A stretch of DNA of 64,000 nt. Source: Aphrocallistes beatrix. Taxonomy: Eukaryota > Porifera > Hexactinellida > Sceptrulophora > Aphrocallistidae. Below, piece by piece: positions 22,122-34,796 of this stretch. The position numbers were made by a program, and so were the translations under genes. The stretch lies in NCBI GenBank assembly GCA_963281255.1, contig OY725496.1, forward strand, positions 2,170,001 to 2,234,000, written 5' to 3'. The notes below the pieces were generated by a model. The model worked only from the letters and a program-made list of their open reading frames with translations, was not told the DNA's origin and searched no databases. The first letter of the stretch is position 1, and each line of letters starts with the position of its first letter.

Positions 22122-22615
22122 TGTAACGAATTGATTGAAGAAACTATCGGGCTCAGAAAGCTGATTTTTGGCATGTGGGAGTTTTGGCTATGGCTCCAGT
22201 AAGTTCTGAGCTCAGACGAAAATGTCGACTCATCATGGAATTATGACGTCATTGTCACATTTTTAAAAGTTAAGCAATGCAGTTTTTCGAGCATAACTCA
22301 GCCATTATAGCAGTTAGAGGGCTGAAATTTTAATAGATTATGCATATTAATATATCACACATATGGCACAACTATCATCAAAAAATGATGACTCATCACC
22401 CTGTTATGACGTCATCATTACGCATCAAATTTTTAAAAATTGACAAATTTGGTGATTTTTCGTGCGATACCGATTATAACAGTAGTACAGCGTATTTAGG
22501 GATGTTATCTCCCTTATAATTAATCAATGTGACCCCGTGCGCCCAAAGAGCGCATCTGGCGGACACAAAGTGTCCGCCAGCCGTTCAGCGCAAGCAAGCG
22601 AAGCGCGCTTGTTCT
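22122..22615 (+). mobile_element. Hairpin-tail repeat, most complete copy
   Basis: The head is GTAACGAATTGATTGAAGAA. The body contains GGCTATGGCTCC, GTCGACTCATCATGGAATTA, two TATGACGTCATNNT-like dyads and GAGATGTTATCTCCCTTATA. The tail (22539-22612) has a stem of 11 perfect pairs, CTGGCGGACAC-AAA-GTGTCCGCCAG (22556-22580), with a weaker hairpin GCGCCCAAAGAGCGC before it and GCGCAAGCAAGCGAAGCGC after it. No ORF is conserved. The family has at least a dozen partial copies here in both orientations. The superfamily is undetermined. A 3' hairpin might suggest a Helitron-like or other single-strand mechanism, but no CTRR end was shown. Confidence 0.75.
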
Positions 22616-22836
22616 ATAGATTGCACAAATCCATAGAAAGCGCGAGACATTTATGATGTGTATTTGGAATAGTCACTTGTAAGCTTCACATAAATACAAT
22701 TTACCGCCCCTATCCCGCCTACTTACCAATTTGAAAAACAATATGCGTACCCTTATCGTATTTAAACTGCGCTTTTTTGGGTATATTCTATCTTTTCTCG
22801 GCATTATAAAAAAGCTGCCCTCTAAATTGTGCCGCC
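22616..22836. other. Spacer before GGATACC element 3
   Basis: AT-rich with several short ORF shadows and no recognised feature. Confidence 0.4.
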
Positions 22837-22840
22837 TTAA

Positions 22841-24779
22841 GGATACCGCCCTCGAAAAATCTTGCCTGGCGTAAAAAAAAACAGCAAAATGTTTTATTGC
22901 TAATTTCATTGTATTACTGATCGGTCTACCATCTGATAGCACTATTTGGACGGCATTTTCTTTTCTTTTTTGCGAAATAACCCCTAAAGTTTAGCGTTAA
23001 TAAAAAATGAAAAATTATTAGAGGATTTTAACTCATTTACCAATTAGTTTTTAACTTATTTGATATTTTTTGAATGATATGAACCTTAACATTGTTTTAG
23101 CACCTTTGGAGATTATAAAACACAAAGATTTAAAAGAATGGGCAAATAAAATCCAAACAGAATAGCTCAATAAGGGAGTTCATTTATATAATCCTCGGGA
23201 AATCGCAAGTTTGATCTCAGATATTTAGCGATTCCTGGGTCAGAAATAAATTCTGATCGTTTCAAAAAAAATTTTGTTCAGATCCGACCATTTGTTCTTG
23301 AGATATCGCATATTATAGGTAAAGTTCGGCCATAATATCCCTCTAAGGTCCCGAAAGAGGCTGATGTCATATCTTAAAAACTATTGTAGATATATAATAT
23401 ATTATATCCTTAAATAAAAGGATATATGCGAAAATATATAGGTTCCTCGACCATTCCTTTGTCAAAAAATAAATAATTCTCGACTTATCATTGATTTAAT
23501 TGTAATACAAATTCTATGGAGAACTTTGAATCTATTAGAAAATGGCGAATCTAATCATTCAATATGTGTCCAAATTTAGCTATTATGCTAAATAGTGAAT
23601 ACAATTGCCGTTAATAATATGTACAGAAAAATTGGAGAACTTTTGATAATTATTTTGAAAGTTCTGGCCTTGGACCTCCCAGATTCGGTCAAAAACCCCC
23701 ATTTAGGGTCCAAAAAGAGATATCTCTCTATCTTTATAAATACAAGTCCAAATTCTTAGTTCTCACTTCCTAATATACTTTTTATGAGTGTACATATATG
23801 ATTCTTTGATAATAATTGCACTACACCCTATGGAATGTTAAGTTTTAAATTTTTGTCATTTGATGACGTAGCATTTTTCGAAAATCCTAACTTCGAAACT
23901 AAAAGTCGTAGACTTTCGCTCTAACTTCCTAATATACTTTTTGGAAGCTTTTTATTCATTCTAAACTGATAGATTATACTTCGCAATGCCAGGAATATGA
24001 AATATTATCTACAATTATCTCAAAATATTCTGAGTTAGGGGCCTCAAGGAAATTTGTGGATTTTCAGGGTACTTTTGCTATTTTTGGTAAATATTTGGCT
24101 TTAATATTCCTAAATCAGCAGTATGGATGCGAATAAATGTCTGTGGATGCTTATGTGCATTATTAATAACTCATTTTACATTCTTCTTAACACCTAAACT
24201 TAAAATCTCTATATCTCGGGACTTTAAAATTTCAAAATTGACCGTCTTTACAGAATTATTTCTCAAATTTGGTTTGAGATAGAAGTTTGAAAATTTCAAG
24301 AGTTGTTTCATATCATTAGGCGATGAACGTAGGACCACCATTTTTTGGATATATTCTAACTCGGTGATTTTATTCATGATTTCCCCAAAAAAACAGACAT
24401 TTTTCCCCGTTTTTTGGCCCTTTTTTTTCGGACACCGATAAAATTTACAATATTTGTCATTTTAACTTTCTTCTGGTCCTATGAAGTTGCAAATATGGTA
24501 GACTATCTATGATTCGATTTTGGAAGCGTTTGATTCCTTGGTATGTTCTAAACAATTCATTGAGTGCCTAAATTTCTACCATTAAGATGTGCTAGCGGAA
24601 AATTTAAAAAACAGACTTTGAGACACTGTATCTCAAAATCTAGAAATTAGAATCAAAAACGGTTTGGATAGTGCCAGTATTTCTTGATGGAGATACCTCC
24701 CCACGCTTAACATCTTTTATAGCTCTACTTTCATCGTATGCTGTAATGCAAATCATATGTTTTTTCGAGGGCGGTATCC
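22841..24779. mobile_element. GGATACC family element 3 (1939 bp)
   Basis: TTAA at 22837-22840 and 24780-24783, with ends GGATACCGCCCTCGAAAAAT and ATTTTTTCGAGGGCGGTATCC in effect inverted. It belongs to a subfamily shared with 49339-51128 (TTGCCTGGCG next to the left end, interior ATCTTTATAAATACAAGTCC). Stop-free stretches are short and no transposase is present. Confidence 0.9.
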
Positions 24780-24783
24780 TTAA

Positions 24784-24931
24784 GCGACTGCCTAGTTCGC
24801 CTAGTGCTAGAACCGTGCTTGAGTGTACTACAGGTTGATATTTTTAATTATTGGGTTGAGGACTTTCTTAGAAATCTTCAACTATTACTAATTTGAATGT
24901 TTAAACTTCGAATCTTACATCATCTTTACTA
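24784..24931. other. Short spacer between two GGATACC elements
   Basis: About 150 bases without features, containing the left TTAA of the next element. Confidence 0.5.
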
Positions 24932-24935
24932 TTAA

Positions 24936-26851
24936 GGATACCGCCCTCGAAAACATCGTCTGACATAAAAAAAAATGGTGAAATTTTTTATTGTTAATTC
25001 CATCGGATTATTGAGTAGTCTACCATCTAATCGAACTTGTTGGACGGTATTTATTTTGATATTCAAAAACTTTGCACCTAAAGCTCAGTCGTACTAAAAA
25101 TCGGAAAGTTATTCGTGGTTTTGAGGCGCATTCATCAATTATTTTCAAACTTATATAATATTTTTTCAATTATATGAACCTCAAAATGGTTTTGGCCCCT
25201 TTAAATATTATAAAACAGATGAATTTAGAAAAAGAGGCACTTAAAATCCAATCAAAAATATCTTTATGAGGGACTTCATTTCTAAAATGCTCGGGAAATG
25301 GCCGTTGTGATAATAGCTATTGTGTATAGAAAAGAATTCTGAACAGTTTAATAAAAATTTGTTCAGATCCGACCATTAGTTCGTAAGTTATAGTATATTG
25401 TAGGTAAAGTTCGGACATCAAACCTCTCTATGGCCCCGAAAGTGCTCGATGTCAATGCTTAAAAACTATTGAAGATATATAATCTATTATAATCTTAAAT
25501 GAAAGGATATATATGATAATATATAGGTTCTTCAAACATCTCTTTGTCAAAAAGTAAATATTTCTTGACTTATCATCGATTTTATTGTAATACAAATTCT
25601 ATGGAAAACTTTGAATATATTAGAAAATGGCGAATCTTGTCATTAATTAAGTTCCCAAAAGTAGCTATTATACTCAAAAAACAATGCAATAGTCACTAGA
25701 AATGTATACAGAAATTTTGAAGCACTCAACATGATTATTTTGGAAGTTCAAAACATTTATCTCCAAAATTCGGTCAAAGCCCCCCATTTATGGTCCAAAA
25801 ACAGTTTCCTCCATATCTCGGGAAATATACACCCAAATTCTTGGCTCTCAAATCCTAATATACTTTTCAAGACGGTATATATCTGATTCTTAAATAATAA
25901 GTGCACTATATGGAATGGAATGCTAAGTTTTAAATTTTTATCACGTGATGACGTAGCATTTTTCGAAAATCCTAACTTGAAAACTAAAAGTCGTAGACTC
26001 TCGCTCTAACTTCCTAATATACTTTTTAGAAGCTCTTTATTCATTCTAAACCGATGAATTATACTTTGTAGTGCTTGGAATATGAATTATATTCCCTAAT
26101 TGGTTCAAAATATTCGGGGTTAGAGGCCTCAAGGTAATTTGTGAATTTTCAGTATAATTTTGCTATTATCACCAAAATCTGTTGGAATACATCTAATTCA
26201 TTAGTATACATGCGATTAAATGCCCATGGATGCTTTTATTTATCGTTAATAGCTCATTTTACATCGTTCTTAACATCAAAACTTCAAATCCCTATATCTC
26301 GGGACTTTAAAATTCCAAAATTGACCGTCATTAAAAAATTTTAACTCAAAATTGCTTTGAGATAGAGGTTTGAAAATTTCAGGAGTTGTTCCATATCATT
26401 AGGCGATGAGCGTAGGACCACTCGATTTTTGATATCATATAAATTTGTGATTTTATTGCTGATTTCCAAAGAAAATCGGGCTTTTTTGGCAATCTTTTTT
26501 CAAACCCCTATAAAATTAATAATTTTGGTTATTTTAACTTTCTTTTGGTTCAATGCAATTGCAAATTTTATAGACTATATATGAAAAATTTTCGAAGCAT
26601 TTGATCCAAACATGTGTTTCAAAAAAATCACAGAGTGGATGAGGGCTTACCATTAAGATGTGCTAGGGGAAAACGAAAAAAAAACGACTTTGAGACGCTG
26701 TAACTCAAAAACTAGAAATGCGAACCAAAAACTGTTTGGCATGTCTCAATATTTTTTAATTGCACTACCTGCCCACGCTTAACATCTTATATATCTCTAT
26801 TCTTGATATATGCTGTAAGCCAAACCTATGGATTTTTCACGGGCGATATCC
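24936..26851. mobile_element. GGATACC family element 4 (1916 bp)
   Basis: TTAA at 24932-24935 and 26852-26855. It starts GGATACCGCCCTCGAAAACA and ends with CACGGGCGATATCC. It is in opposite orientation to element 1 and very similar to elements 1 and 5. Confidence 0.9.
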
Positions 26852-27696
26852 TTAAAACTCGATTAAAGTTTATTTGTATTTGTGTATATATATTTGGTCA
26901 TTCTATCTGAAATCGACCAATTTGACAAACTGTTCCATTTCGAGCATCTCAGAAATTCTTGTAATTTTGCCTGTAAGTTTTGCATACTAGTGTATGATTA
27001 TTTGTACAATATCAGCTTTCAATAACTTTTTTGGTTTTATAATTATAGACATTTAAAATTTGACGATTTTTATAGTTCGGTAATTCTTGTTTTAGAGTCC
27101 CCTTAATCAAATGTGACATATATCTTTCAATTCTTAACTTAAATGTTCAGTTTTTTTCTGTTTGTTAACCATATAGTTGCCTAATATTCTTTGCTAAATT
27201 GGATGTTCTTATTGCCTAGTTTAGATTTAATTCGTATCTAAACATATATTTTCATCAATTTATCCAAAAAATTTCAAAATAATAATTCTTCATGTCTCCA
27301 ATGTTTTAGAATTGGCCCATTTACTTTTTAATTTTGCTCTATATATGTACAATCTTCCTGGTAAATTTCACTGCTTACATCAGTTCTTTTACTGTTAAAT
27401 TCAAACCTATTTTAAATAATTCCAAATTTTAATTGTTATCAAATTTTTCAAATTTTCCTGATGCCTACAAATGAAGAACTCTGAAATAATTTATATTTGT
27501 TTCTATTTATTGGTCATACTGTTATATAGATATACATTTTCCAGTTGTGCGAATTGTTGTTGAAATTTGTGTGTTTTTTTTATCACCTGTACTAGTATTT
27601 ATTAGAGGTATTTGTACAAGTACGAATGATCCTCTTTTCTCCTAATATTGTAAAACGATTATCTTCTTAATTTCTTTAGTTATCAATATGTCTAGC

Positions 27697-28762
27697 CATA
27701 GCCTACTCTAATAATGCCTCACAGTAAAATAACCAAGGATGCGTTAATAGCCGAATGGATTAATACACGATTAGCCTAAAATCGTTAATCATGTAGGATA
27801 GGCATTAAGAATGTATTACGAGCATATATAAACATGGTATCAAAGTACATATATCCGTTGTCAAAATTTCGATTAGTCATCATATCATTTCGCAGCAGGT
27901 CATTATATGGAAGATTTTGGCAGATTTTAAGTTGTTTTAAGCCTACTTCTAAATGTTATTAAGGTATAATTTTTGTTTAGAACTAAGATTTGTACGAGTT
28001 GATCTGAAAAATTTAGAATTTTTCAATGGAATGTTGTTACATTCCTGCGTTGCTATGGTAAAGCATTTTGATCAGTTTGAGCCATATCCTTCAAACTGTA
28101 AGAACTAGGTTTTCAAATTTGATCGTATTTGATAAGCAATTGGCTACTTCCTATTAGGTAATAATACAAATTTTACTTCTAAATTCACAGACTACAGAGT
28201 TATGCGACAATTTAGTGCTTTGGTCACATTCTTAAGATCAACCCATAACTCAAAACTCGTTGAATTTAGAAGTTAAAGTTGTATTATCACATAATAAGAA
28301 GTAGTCCATTGCCTATCAAACACGATCAAATTTTGAGCTCTAGTTACTACAGTTCGCACGAAATGACCCAAACTGACCAAAATGCTTGACCATAGCAACG
28401 TAGGAATGTAACAACATTCCATTGAAAATTTCTAAATTTTTCAAATCATCTTGTACTAATCTTGGTTCTACACAAAAATCACACCTTAATAGCATTTAGA
28501 AATAGGGTTAAAACAGCTTATAAAATCGCTAAAATTGTCCTTAGAATGACCTGTTGCGCAATGATATGATGACTAATCGAAATTTTTCCAACGGATATAT
28601 GTACTTTGATGCCATGTTTATATATGCTGGTAATACTTTCTTAATGCCTATTCTGCATGGTTAACGATTTTAGGCTAATCATGTATTAATCCATTCGGCT
28701 ATTACTTCATCCCTAGTCCATGATTTTCAGTCTACTGTGAGGCATTATTAGAGTAGGCTATG
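27697..28762. mobile_element. CATAGCC foldback element (1066 bp, 7-bp TSD GTCTAGC)
   Basis: Starts CATAGCCTACTCTAATAATG and ends with CATTATTAGAGTAGGCTATG. The arms are almost the full length, meeting around 28200. GTCTAGC flanks both sides (27690-27696 and 28763-28769). Paired inner motifs include ACATTCCTGCGTTGC and GCAACGTAGGAATGT. It carries no ORF. It shares its first 11 terminal bases and TSD length with 32956-35011. Confidence 0.88.
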
Positions 28763-28869
28763 GTCTAGCTTTATATTTGCAAAATAATTAATCTATTGTT
28801 CAGTTTATTTCGCATAGCATGGCAAGTTTATGTTGTTATGTAAACTTGCAAATGTGGTTTCTATTTCGA

Positions 28870-29519
28870 GATCAAATTCCAGCTGCTCTACTTTGCAGAT
28901 AATGAATTAATTTTTATAGCAATCCAATTAATTTAATTGCAAAGTGAAATTTTTAAATTTTTGTCGAAAAAAATAAAATTTTAAATAATGAATTGCTTAA
29001 AATTTAGGCTCATACGCAGAAAGTTTTTAGCCCTCGTATATTGTGAATTCTGATTAGCTAATAAACTATATAGGATACATGAAAAAGTGCTAATTACATT
29101 TATTTCAACACATGAATTCCAAATATGTATATATTATGTCAATAAAACTTAATCCAGTTAAATGGATTGAGCACCATTCATATAATTGTAAAGGAGTTAA
29201 AATATCACTATCCCACCTATTCCATCACAAACATTTTTCCATAGGAAGTTGCAAAGAAATGCCATTCTGCACCTAGTCCGAAATCATCACGGTGATGTAG
29301 AAGATTGCATTGTTATGCCTGGACAATCACCACATCGATGAAGCATGCACAGTCTGCAATAATTAGTTTCACGTTTTGATGTATCTTACATACACAAACA
29401 GAATGCGTACCACGAGCTCCCACAGTGATGCAGTTTTTCAGATATACCGTTCGCAGAATTTAGATAGACCAATTTGAATTTCTGGATTTTCCTTCTTAAA
29501 ATTTCTATACAATTCATTT
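28870..29519. other. Interior of palindromic element I without genes
   Basis: AT-rich with no long ORF or recognisable domain. It separates the left arm from the inner foldback at 29520. Confidence 0.4.
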
Positions 29520-30097
29520 ACTTAGGGCGGTTAGAAATTTCTAATCAGTGCTATCATATACTCTTATTGTACCTTATTGGATCGATATTGAAGCTTGAAT
29601 TTACTTCTTAACACATTCACAAGTGGTACCAATTTACAAGAATCAAAATCTAGAGAAAACTCTTTGTATACCACGTCCTATATATTGTGTCGCTTGAGCC
29701 ACCGTGTAAAATTATGGCCACAAATCACCCGTTCACCACTCGTCCTTCCCTAAAAAGTAGGCTCCATTATCAGATATTTGAATCTGAGAGAGTATCATTC
29801 CCATCAACTTCCTAAGATTGATTTGTATTTGAGCATTCGTATCGCTTAGTAATGCCCTTGTAATGTCGTTACTCTTGAGGGAAGGTCGGGTGGTTTGTGG
29901 CCATAATTTTACACGGTGGCTCAAGCGACACAATATATAGGAAGTGGCATACAAAGAGTTTTCTCTAGATTTTGATTTTGTAAATTGGTATCACTTGTGA
30001 ATGTGTTAAGAAGTAAATTCAAGCTTCAATATCAATCTAATAAGGTACAATAAGAGTGTATGATAACACTGATTAGAACTTTCTGACCGCCCTAAGT
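29520..30097. repeat. Foldback element ACTTAGGGCGG (578 bp)
   Basis: Starts ACTTAGGGCGGTTAGAAATT and ends TTTCTGACCGCCCTAAGT. The arms match over ~260 bp each, including AGAGAAAACTCTTTGTAT against ATACAAAGAGTTTTCTCT. The central loop is near 29770-29850. No clear target duplication. No gene. Confidence 0.8.
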
Positions 30098-31576
30098 AAA
30101 ATCATTAATAAGAGCCTTTTTGTTTGTGAACGCGAGAATTGCCTATTTTTATAGAAACATTTTTTTTTTACCTGGTAAAATTGGGGATATTTCTCCACTT
30201 TCGTAGTAGTGTTTTTATTATTTCAATGGTATCATTGGTGATGCTTCTCTTTTGCAAATGAAGTATTGAGAGTTTTAAGGTATTTGTTTACTATTTTTTT
30301 GTTGTGCAACTGCCATGGGTCACGGCAAGCTAACTGCTTCGTGGCAATTTTCGTATAAAATTATACCAACAGATCACCCTGGAATATCCATATTGCTTTA
30401 GACAAGAACAAATTATATAAATCTGAATTATCAATGAGTACAGTTTTCGCATAATTATACGACGACACCAAAGTATTTATGTTATTAATATACTTATGAC
30501 AATCCTTCGTTATATACAAAGTAGTGCAGCTAGAATTCGATCCCGAAATAGAAGCCACATTTAGAAAGTTTTACATAACAACATAAATTTGCCATGCTAT
30601 GCGAAATAAACTGAAACCTTAGATGGATTACTATTACAATACTTCATTATATGCAAAGTTGTGCAGATGAAATTTGATCCCGAAACAGAGACCACATTTG
30701 ACAAGTTTTGGATGGTAACGAAACGTTGCCATGCTATGTGTACAAACAGACAATAGATTAATTATTTTGCCAATAGAAAGTTAGACATACTGATAACTAA
30801 AGAAATTAAGAAGATAATCGTTTTACAATATTAGGAAAAAAGAGGATCATTCGTACTTGTACAAATACCTCTAATAAATAGTACAGGTGATAAAAACACA
30901 CACAAATTTCAACAACAATTCGCACAACTGGAGAATGTATATCTATATAACAGTATGACTAATAAATAGAAACAAATATAAATTATTTCAGAGTTCTTCA
31001 TTTGTAGGCATCAGGAAAATTTGAAAAATTTGATAACAATTAAAATTTGGAATGATTTAAAATAGGATTGAATTTAACAGTAAAAGAACTGATGTAAGCA
31101 GTGAAATTTACCAGGAAGATTGTACATATATAGAGCAAAATTAAAAAGTAAATGGCCCAATTCTAAACCATTGGAGACATGAAGAATTATTATTTTGGAA
31201 TTTTATGGATAAATTGATGAAAATATATGTTTAGATAAGAATTAAATCTAAACTAGGCAATAAGAACATCCAATTTAGCTAAGAATATTAGGTAACTATA
31301 TGATTAACAACCAGTAAAAAACTGGACATCTAAGCTGAGAATTGAAAGATATATGTCACATTTGATTAAGGGGCCTCTTAAACAAGAGTATCCGAACTAT
31401 AAAAATCGTCAAATTTCAAAATGGCTATAATTATAAAACCAAAAGTTATTGAAAGCTGATATTGTACAAATAATCATACACTAGTATGCAAAACTTACAG
31501 GCAAAATTACAAGAATTTCTGGGATGCTAGACATGGAACAGTTGGTCGAATTGGAATGGAATGACCCATTATTTGT

Positions 31577-32264
31577 CACGAATTGATTGAAGAAACTGCC
31601 AGGCACAGAAAGCTGATTTTTGTCATGAAGGGGTCTTTTGGCTATGGCTCCACTAAATCCTGAGCTCAGACGGAAATGTCGACTCATCATGCAATCATGA
31701 CGTCTTTGTAGCCTTTTTTATAATTAGAAATTTCAGTTTACGACCATAACTCAGCCATTTTGGTGATAGAAAGTTGAGATTTTAATAAAATGTTTATATT
31801 AATGTATCTCACGTATGATGCAACCAAGGCATTATCTAGGAGCGCGAGATGCTCCTTTAGGCGTATGATTTTAATCTGCAAAGTGTTTAGGAGCGTAAAA
31901 TTCAGAAAAATACCCAATTTACCCAATATAATAATGTCATTTAGCGATTTAAGCGTATGAAAATTTAGAAATTTTAGATTAGGAGCGTATCTCTGGAAGG
32001 CTGTATAATACCCTGGATGCAACTATCATCAAAAAATGATTACTCATCACTCTGTTACGACGTCATCATTACGCATCAAAATTATAAAAATGGACAAATT
32101 TGGTGATTATTCGTGCAATATCGATTATACAGTTGAACCGACGTACTATTTAGAGATGTTATTTCCCTTATAATTAATCAATGTAATCCCATGTGCCCAA
32201 AGGCCTCCTCCGGTGGACACAAAGTGTCCGCCAACCGCGCAGCGCAAGCAAGCGAAGCGTGTTT
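31577..32264 (+). mobile_element. Hairpin-tail repeat with internal insertion
   Basis: The head is ACGAATTGATTGAAGAAACTG and the tail is GGTGGACACAAAGTGTCCGCC followed by GCGCAGCGCAAGCAAGCG. About 180 extra bases (31815-32010) relative to 22122-22615 contain repeated AGGAGCG motifs (for example GAGCGCGAGATGCTCCTTTAG), probably another small insertion. Confidence 0.7.
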
Positions 32265-32955
32265 GTACTTTTAATATCTCTTAGTGTTATAATACATTTT
32301 CCAAATGAAAAGATGCAATTTAGTAATATTTGTTTGGAAATAATTCAATGTGCAAATATTTTTCCGGTTAGTGTATAGTGGCATTAACTCATGCTATATG
32401 GCACTGTGTATTAAATGTTGAATTATATATGCACGAAGGAGAGTAATTAAATTTAAAATAAAAAAATTTTTATTTACAAATAATTAATTTGGTTTATTAA
32501 GTTAAATGAAAGCAGTAGAAAGAATAAGCTCAATTCTTGAATAAGAGGTCAACATTATAGTTTGATACGCATGTTAAATATTAAAATTTTGTATAACTCT
32601 ATATTTAATAAGATTCAGCAAAACTAGGAAAGTATTCAAATTTTTGAACGAAAAAAGATGTGTACAGGGAATTAAACAAATATCCAGTATGTTAATTCAT
32701 CAATTGATTTCTAGTAAAAACGTTCACACTAAAATCTGTTTAATTATTATGTAAAATGATCCGATTTCATTGTTTAAATAATTTGTATTGCGATTAATTT
32801 ATACGAACGGTATGCATTTAATGCGATGTTGTGCAAATAAAGTATCTAATGTGTAGGAAATGCTATTTGGGTACCTAGTACATTGATATAAATTAATTTG
32901 AATAGTATATTTTGGATAATTATTTGATCATTCTAATTTCACACATTAATAATAG
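32265..32955. other. AT-rich spacer with a Tc1-like MITE remnant
   Basis: Around 32370-32460 the GTGTATAGTGGCATTAACTC and GAAGGAGAGTAATTAAAT motifs match the interior of the MITE at 19138-19598. The rest shows no gene. The last seven bases (ATAATAG) are the target duplication of the next element. Confidence 0.5.
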
Positions 32956-33239
32956 CATAGCCTACTACATACAGGCCGTTTCACTGAACAATTTTCCATG
33001 GTACCAGGGATAAGATAAAGTGGATTTTCTTACGCACCCATAATATGAATAAATATTTTTTGTCCCAAATCTGCTAATTCATCATTTGTTTGATGCATAA
33101 GTATATGAAACTAGTCTACGTTCCAATAAATTAATATCAATGTTATGGCTATTTTCTTTCTCTGCTATATGGTTCCTTTTTACTTTTACGTTGTATTTGT
33201 TCTTGAATGTTAGCTCTCAACTGTTTCTATACATATAAG

Positions 33240-33934
33240 GATGCGCCACGCAGCAAAGGTCAATGGGGAGGCGGGATGGACCTACAAGGAAGTATCCGGC
33301 AAGCCAATTCCCTAAGAAGGGTCGGTGCTTTATTTGCGACTCGAACAGGCACTTTATGGCCCAATGCCCGGAACGGCACTGTGCGAAATGTGGCGAAAGA
33401 GGACACGAGGTCCGCTATTGCCCACATACACGAAGTCGAAGAGGGGTATTTCAGGCCACGACGCAGCATAGTGTTGTACATGAGACGGCGGTTATGGTAC
33501 CAGTTAAATGGAACGGCAAACCCATCAATGTAATGATGGACACGGGGGCGGATCCTTCGGTGGTGGACAGAGGCACCGTACAAAAGATGAATATTCCTTA
33601 CAACACAAAGTACAGTCAAGTGTATGGGCTAGGGCGGACAGCGCTTGCGGTCTGTGGTACGGCCTGCGTGGCGATGGATGTGGGGGATGGTCGACCACTA
33701 GAACACGAAATCGAAATACTCGATACTAACAATAGGGTGGTTATATTGGGGCGAAGGTTCCTCGCGCGCTTCAAGAATACTACTTTCGATTGGGAGAACA
33801 TGAGAGTTAGGCTAGGTGGTTGTTGGAAAACCTCTTTAGCTGCGGCACGCGGGGATAAGCGGCGACTAGAGCAGAAATTATGCAGACTGAGATGGGAAAG
33901 GAGGGAGATAGCTTGGAGGCCAGGTTCGATATAA
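33240..33934 (+). pseudogene. Ty3/gypsy nucleocapsid and protease fragment
   Basis: The open frame begins after a TAA at 33236, directly behind an AG that could be a splice acceptor. The usable ATG is at 33263. Two CX2CX4HX4C zinc knuckles are visible (CFICDSNRHFMAQC and CAKCGERGHEVRYC). A retroviral-type aspartic protease follows, with the active-site block MMDTGADPSVVD and the flap-side ILGRRFL block. These process and package retrotransposon RNA. No capsid part, LTR or primer-binding site is visible. Composition is sharply richer in GC than the surrounding DNA, so this came from a source with different base use. It stops at 33936, and the next domain is in another frame. Confidence 0.82.
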
Positions 33935-34602
33935 ACCCGAAACTATCACCGCGAGAAGAGACAGCCATACGCAAGGTGCTGTCGAGATGGAAAGACGTTT
34001 TCGCGGAGAACCCGAAGTGCCCGCGCGAAATTGGAACCGCGGAACACGTTATCACTCTTCTGGATGAGCGGCCGATCAGAAGCCGGCCGTTGCGTGTTTC
34101 TCCGGAAATTGAGGCGGAGGTATCCAAGCAGATAGATGAAATGCTCGAGAATGGGATCATACGTCCCTCTTCTTCCTCTTGGGCGAGTCGAGTGATCTTA
34201 GTGAAGAAAAAGGACGGGACCCATCGATTTGCCGTAGATTTCCGGGATCTCAACGATGTGACGAAGCGAGATGCCTATCCGATGCCGGATACCCGAGATG
34301 TTTTCGATCGTATGGGAGGGGCAACTGTATTCTCTACACTGGATGGGGCATCCGCATACTGGAGCATGCCTGTGAAGGAAAAGCATTGGGAGTTCACTGC
34401 GTTTGTTTCAACGCGCGGCCAGTTTGAATTCAACCGCATGCATTTTGGATTGTCAAACTCACAGGCTACCTATCAGCGAGCGGTAGACCAGGCTCTACGA
34501 GGGTGTCCGAATGTACAGGCGTTTGTTGATGACACATGTGTCCACTCGCCCAGTTTCAATACGCACCTGGAGCATTTGGATGAGGCTCAGTGGCTATTCT
34601 AA
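33880..34602 (+). pseudogene. Ty3/gypsy reverse transcriptase fragment
   Basis: 240 codons in the frame one base back from the protease frame, overlapping it by 55 bases. Landmarks in order are SRVILVKKKDGTHRFAVDF, FRDLN, YPMPDTRDVFDRMGG, FSTLDGASAYWSMP, HFGLSNSQATYQR and the polymerase box AFVDDTCVHS. The frame ends soon after HLEHLDE, where gypsy elements would continue into the connection, RNase H and integrase domains, all absent here. The frame change could be a programmed shift or damage. I saw no suitably phased slippery heptamer. It cannot act alone and is probably a captured fragment. Confidence 0.85.
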
Positions 34603-34796
34603 AAATTGAGGATGAAGAATGTGAGGATTGGGCTTTTGAGTGTACTGATTGCTGTATTGACGGAAAAGATATGCTACGTTGTATTTTAATGACTTCAAGT
34701 AACTGTTTACTCAACAACAAGGCCAAGAATATTACTTCTACCACCTCTTGTCCCAAAGATACTCAAAGGAAGATACTTAAACTTACCTCTAATTAA
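34603..34796 (+). pseudogene. Cys-rich ORF fragment of unknown origin
   Basis: An open frame of about 66 codons overlaps the RT end and runs to TAA at 34796. It contains EDEECEDWAFECTDCCIDGK, a Cys-rich acidic segment. It is AT-rich, unlike the gypsy fragment it abuts, so a junction lies near 34590. No family is recognised. Confidence 0.3.

Larger units (their letters stand above)
26896..31566. mobile_element. Large palindromic element I with nested insertions
   Basis: The left terminus GGTCATTCTATCTGAAATCG and the right terminus (inverse of GGTCATTCCATTCCAATTCG) are followed by arms that match for ~790 bp (26896-27690 against about 30779-31566), for example TCTTGTAATTTTGCCTGTAA and GGACATCTAAGC-like segments. 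The arms continue more loosely inside, where GTTTATTTCGCATAGCATGG repeats occur. Two other foldbacks lie within it (27697-28762 and 29520-30097). A related copy is at 39037-41345. No transposase is visible. Confidence 0.8.

Noticed and set aside
24171..24377. 68-codon minus-strand ORF, found again at 50671-50877, seemingly conserved
   Set aside because: Both lie at the same place in two copies of the GGATACC family. Identity reflects repeated DNA, and other subfamily members do not keep the frame.
26141..26344. 67-codon ORF repeated at 44422-44625
   Set aside because: Same explanation: internal sequence of GGATACC elements 4 and 5, no domain and not maintained in element 1.
33260..33619. 119-codon minus-strand ORF opposite the gypsy protease
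   Set aside because: Shadow of the GC-rich plus-strand coding frame, which has clear zinc-knuckle and protease motifs.
33893..33900. GGGAAAG as a slippery site between protease and RT frames
   Set aside because: The heptamer is not in the phase needed for a minus-one shift from the protease frame.
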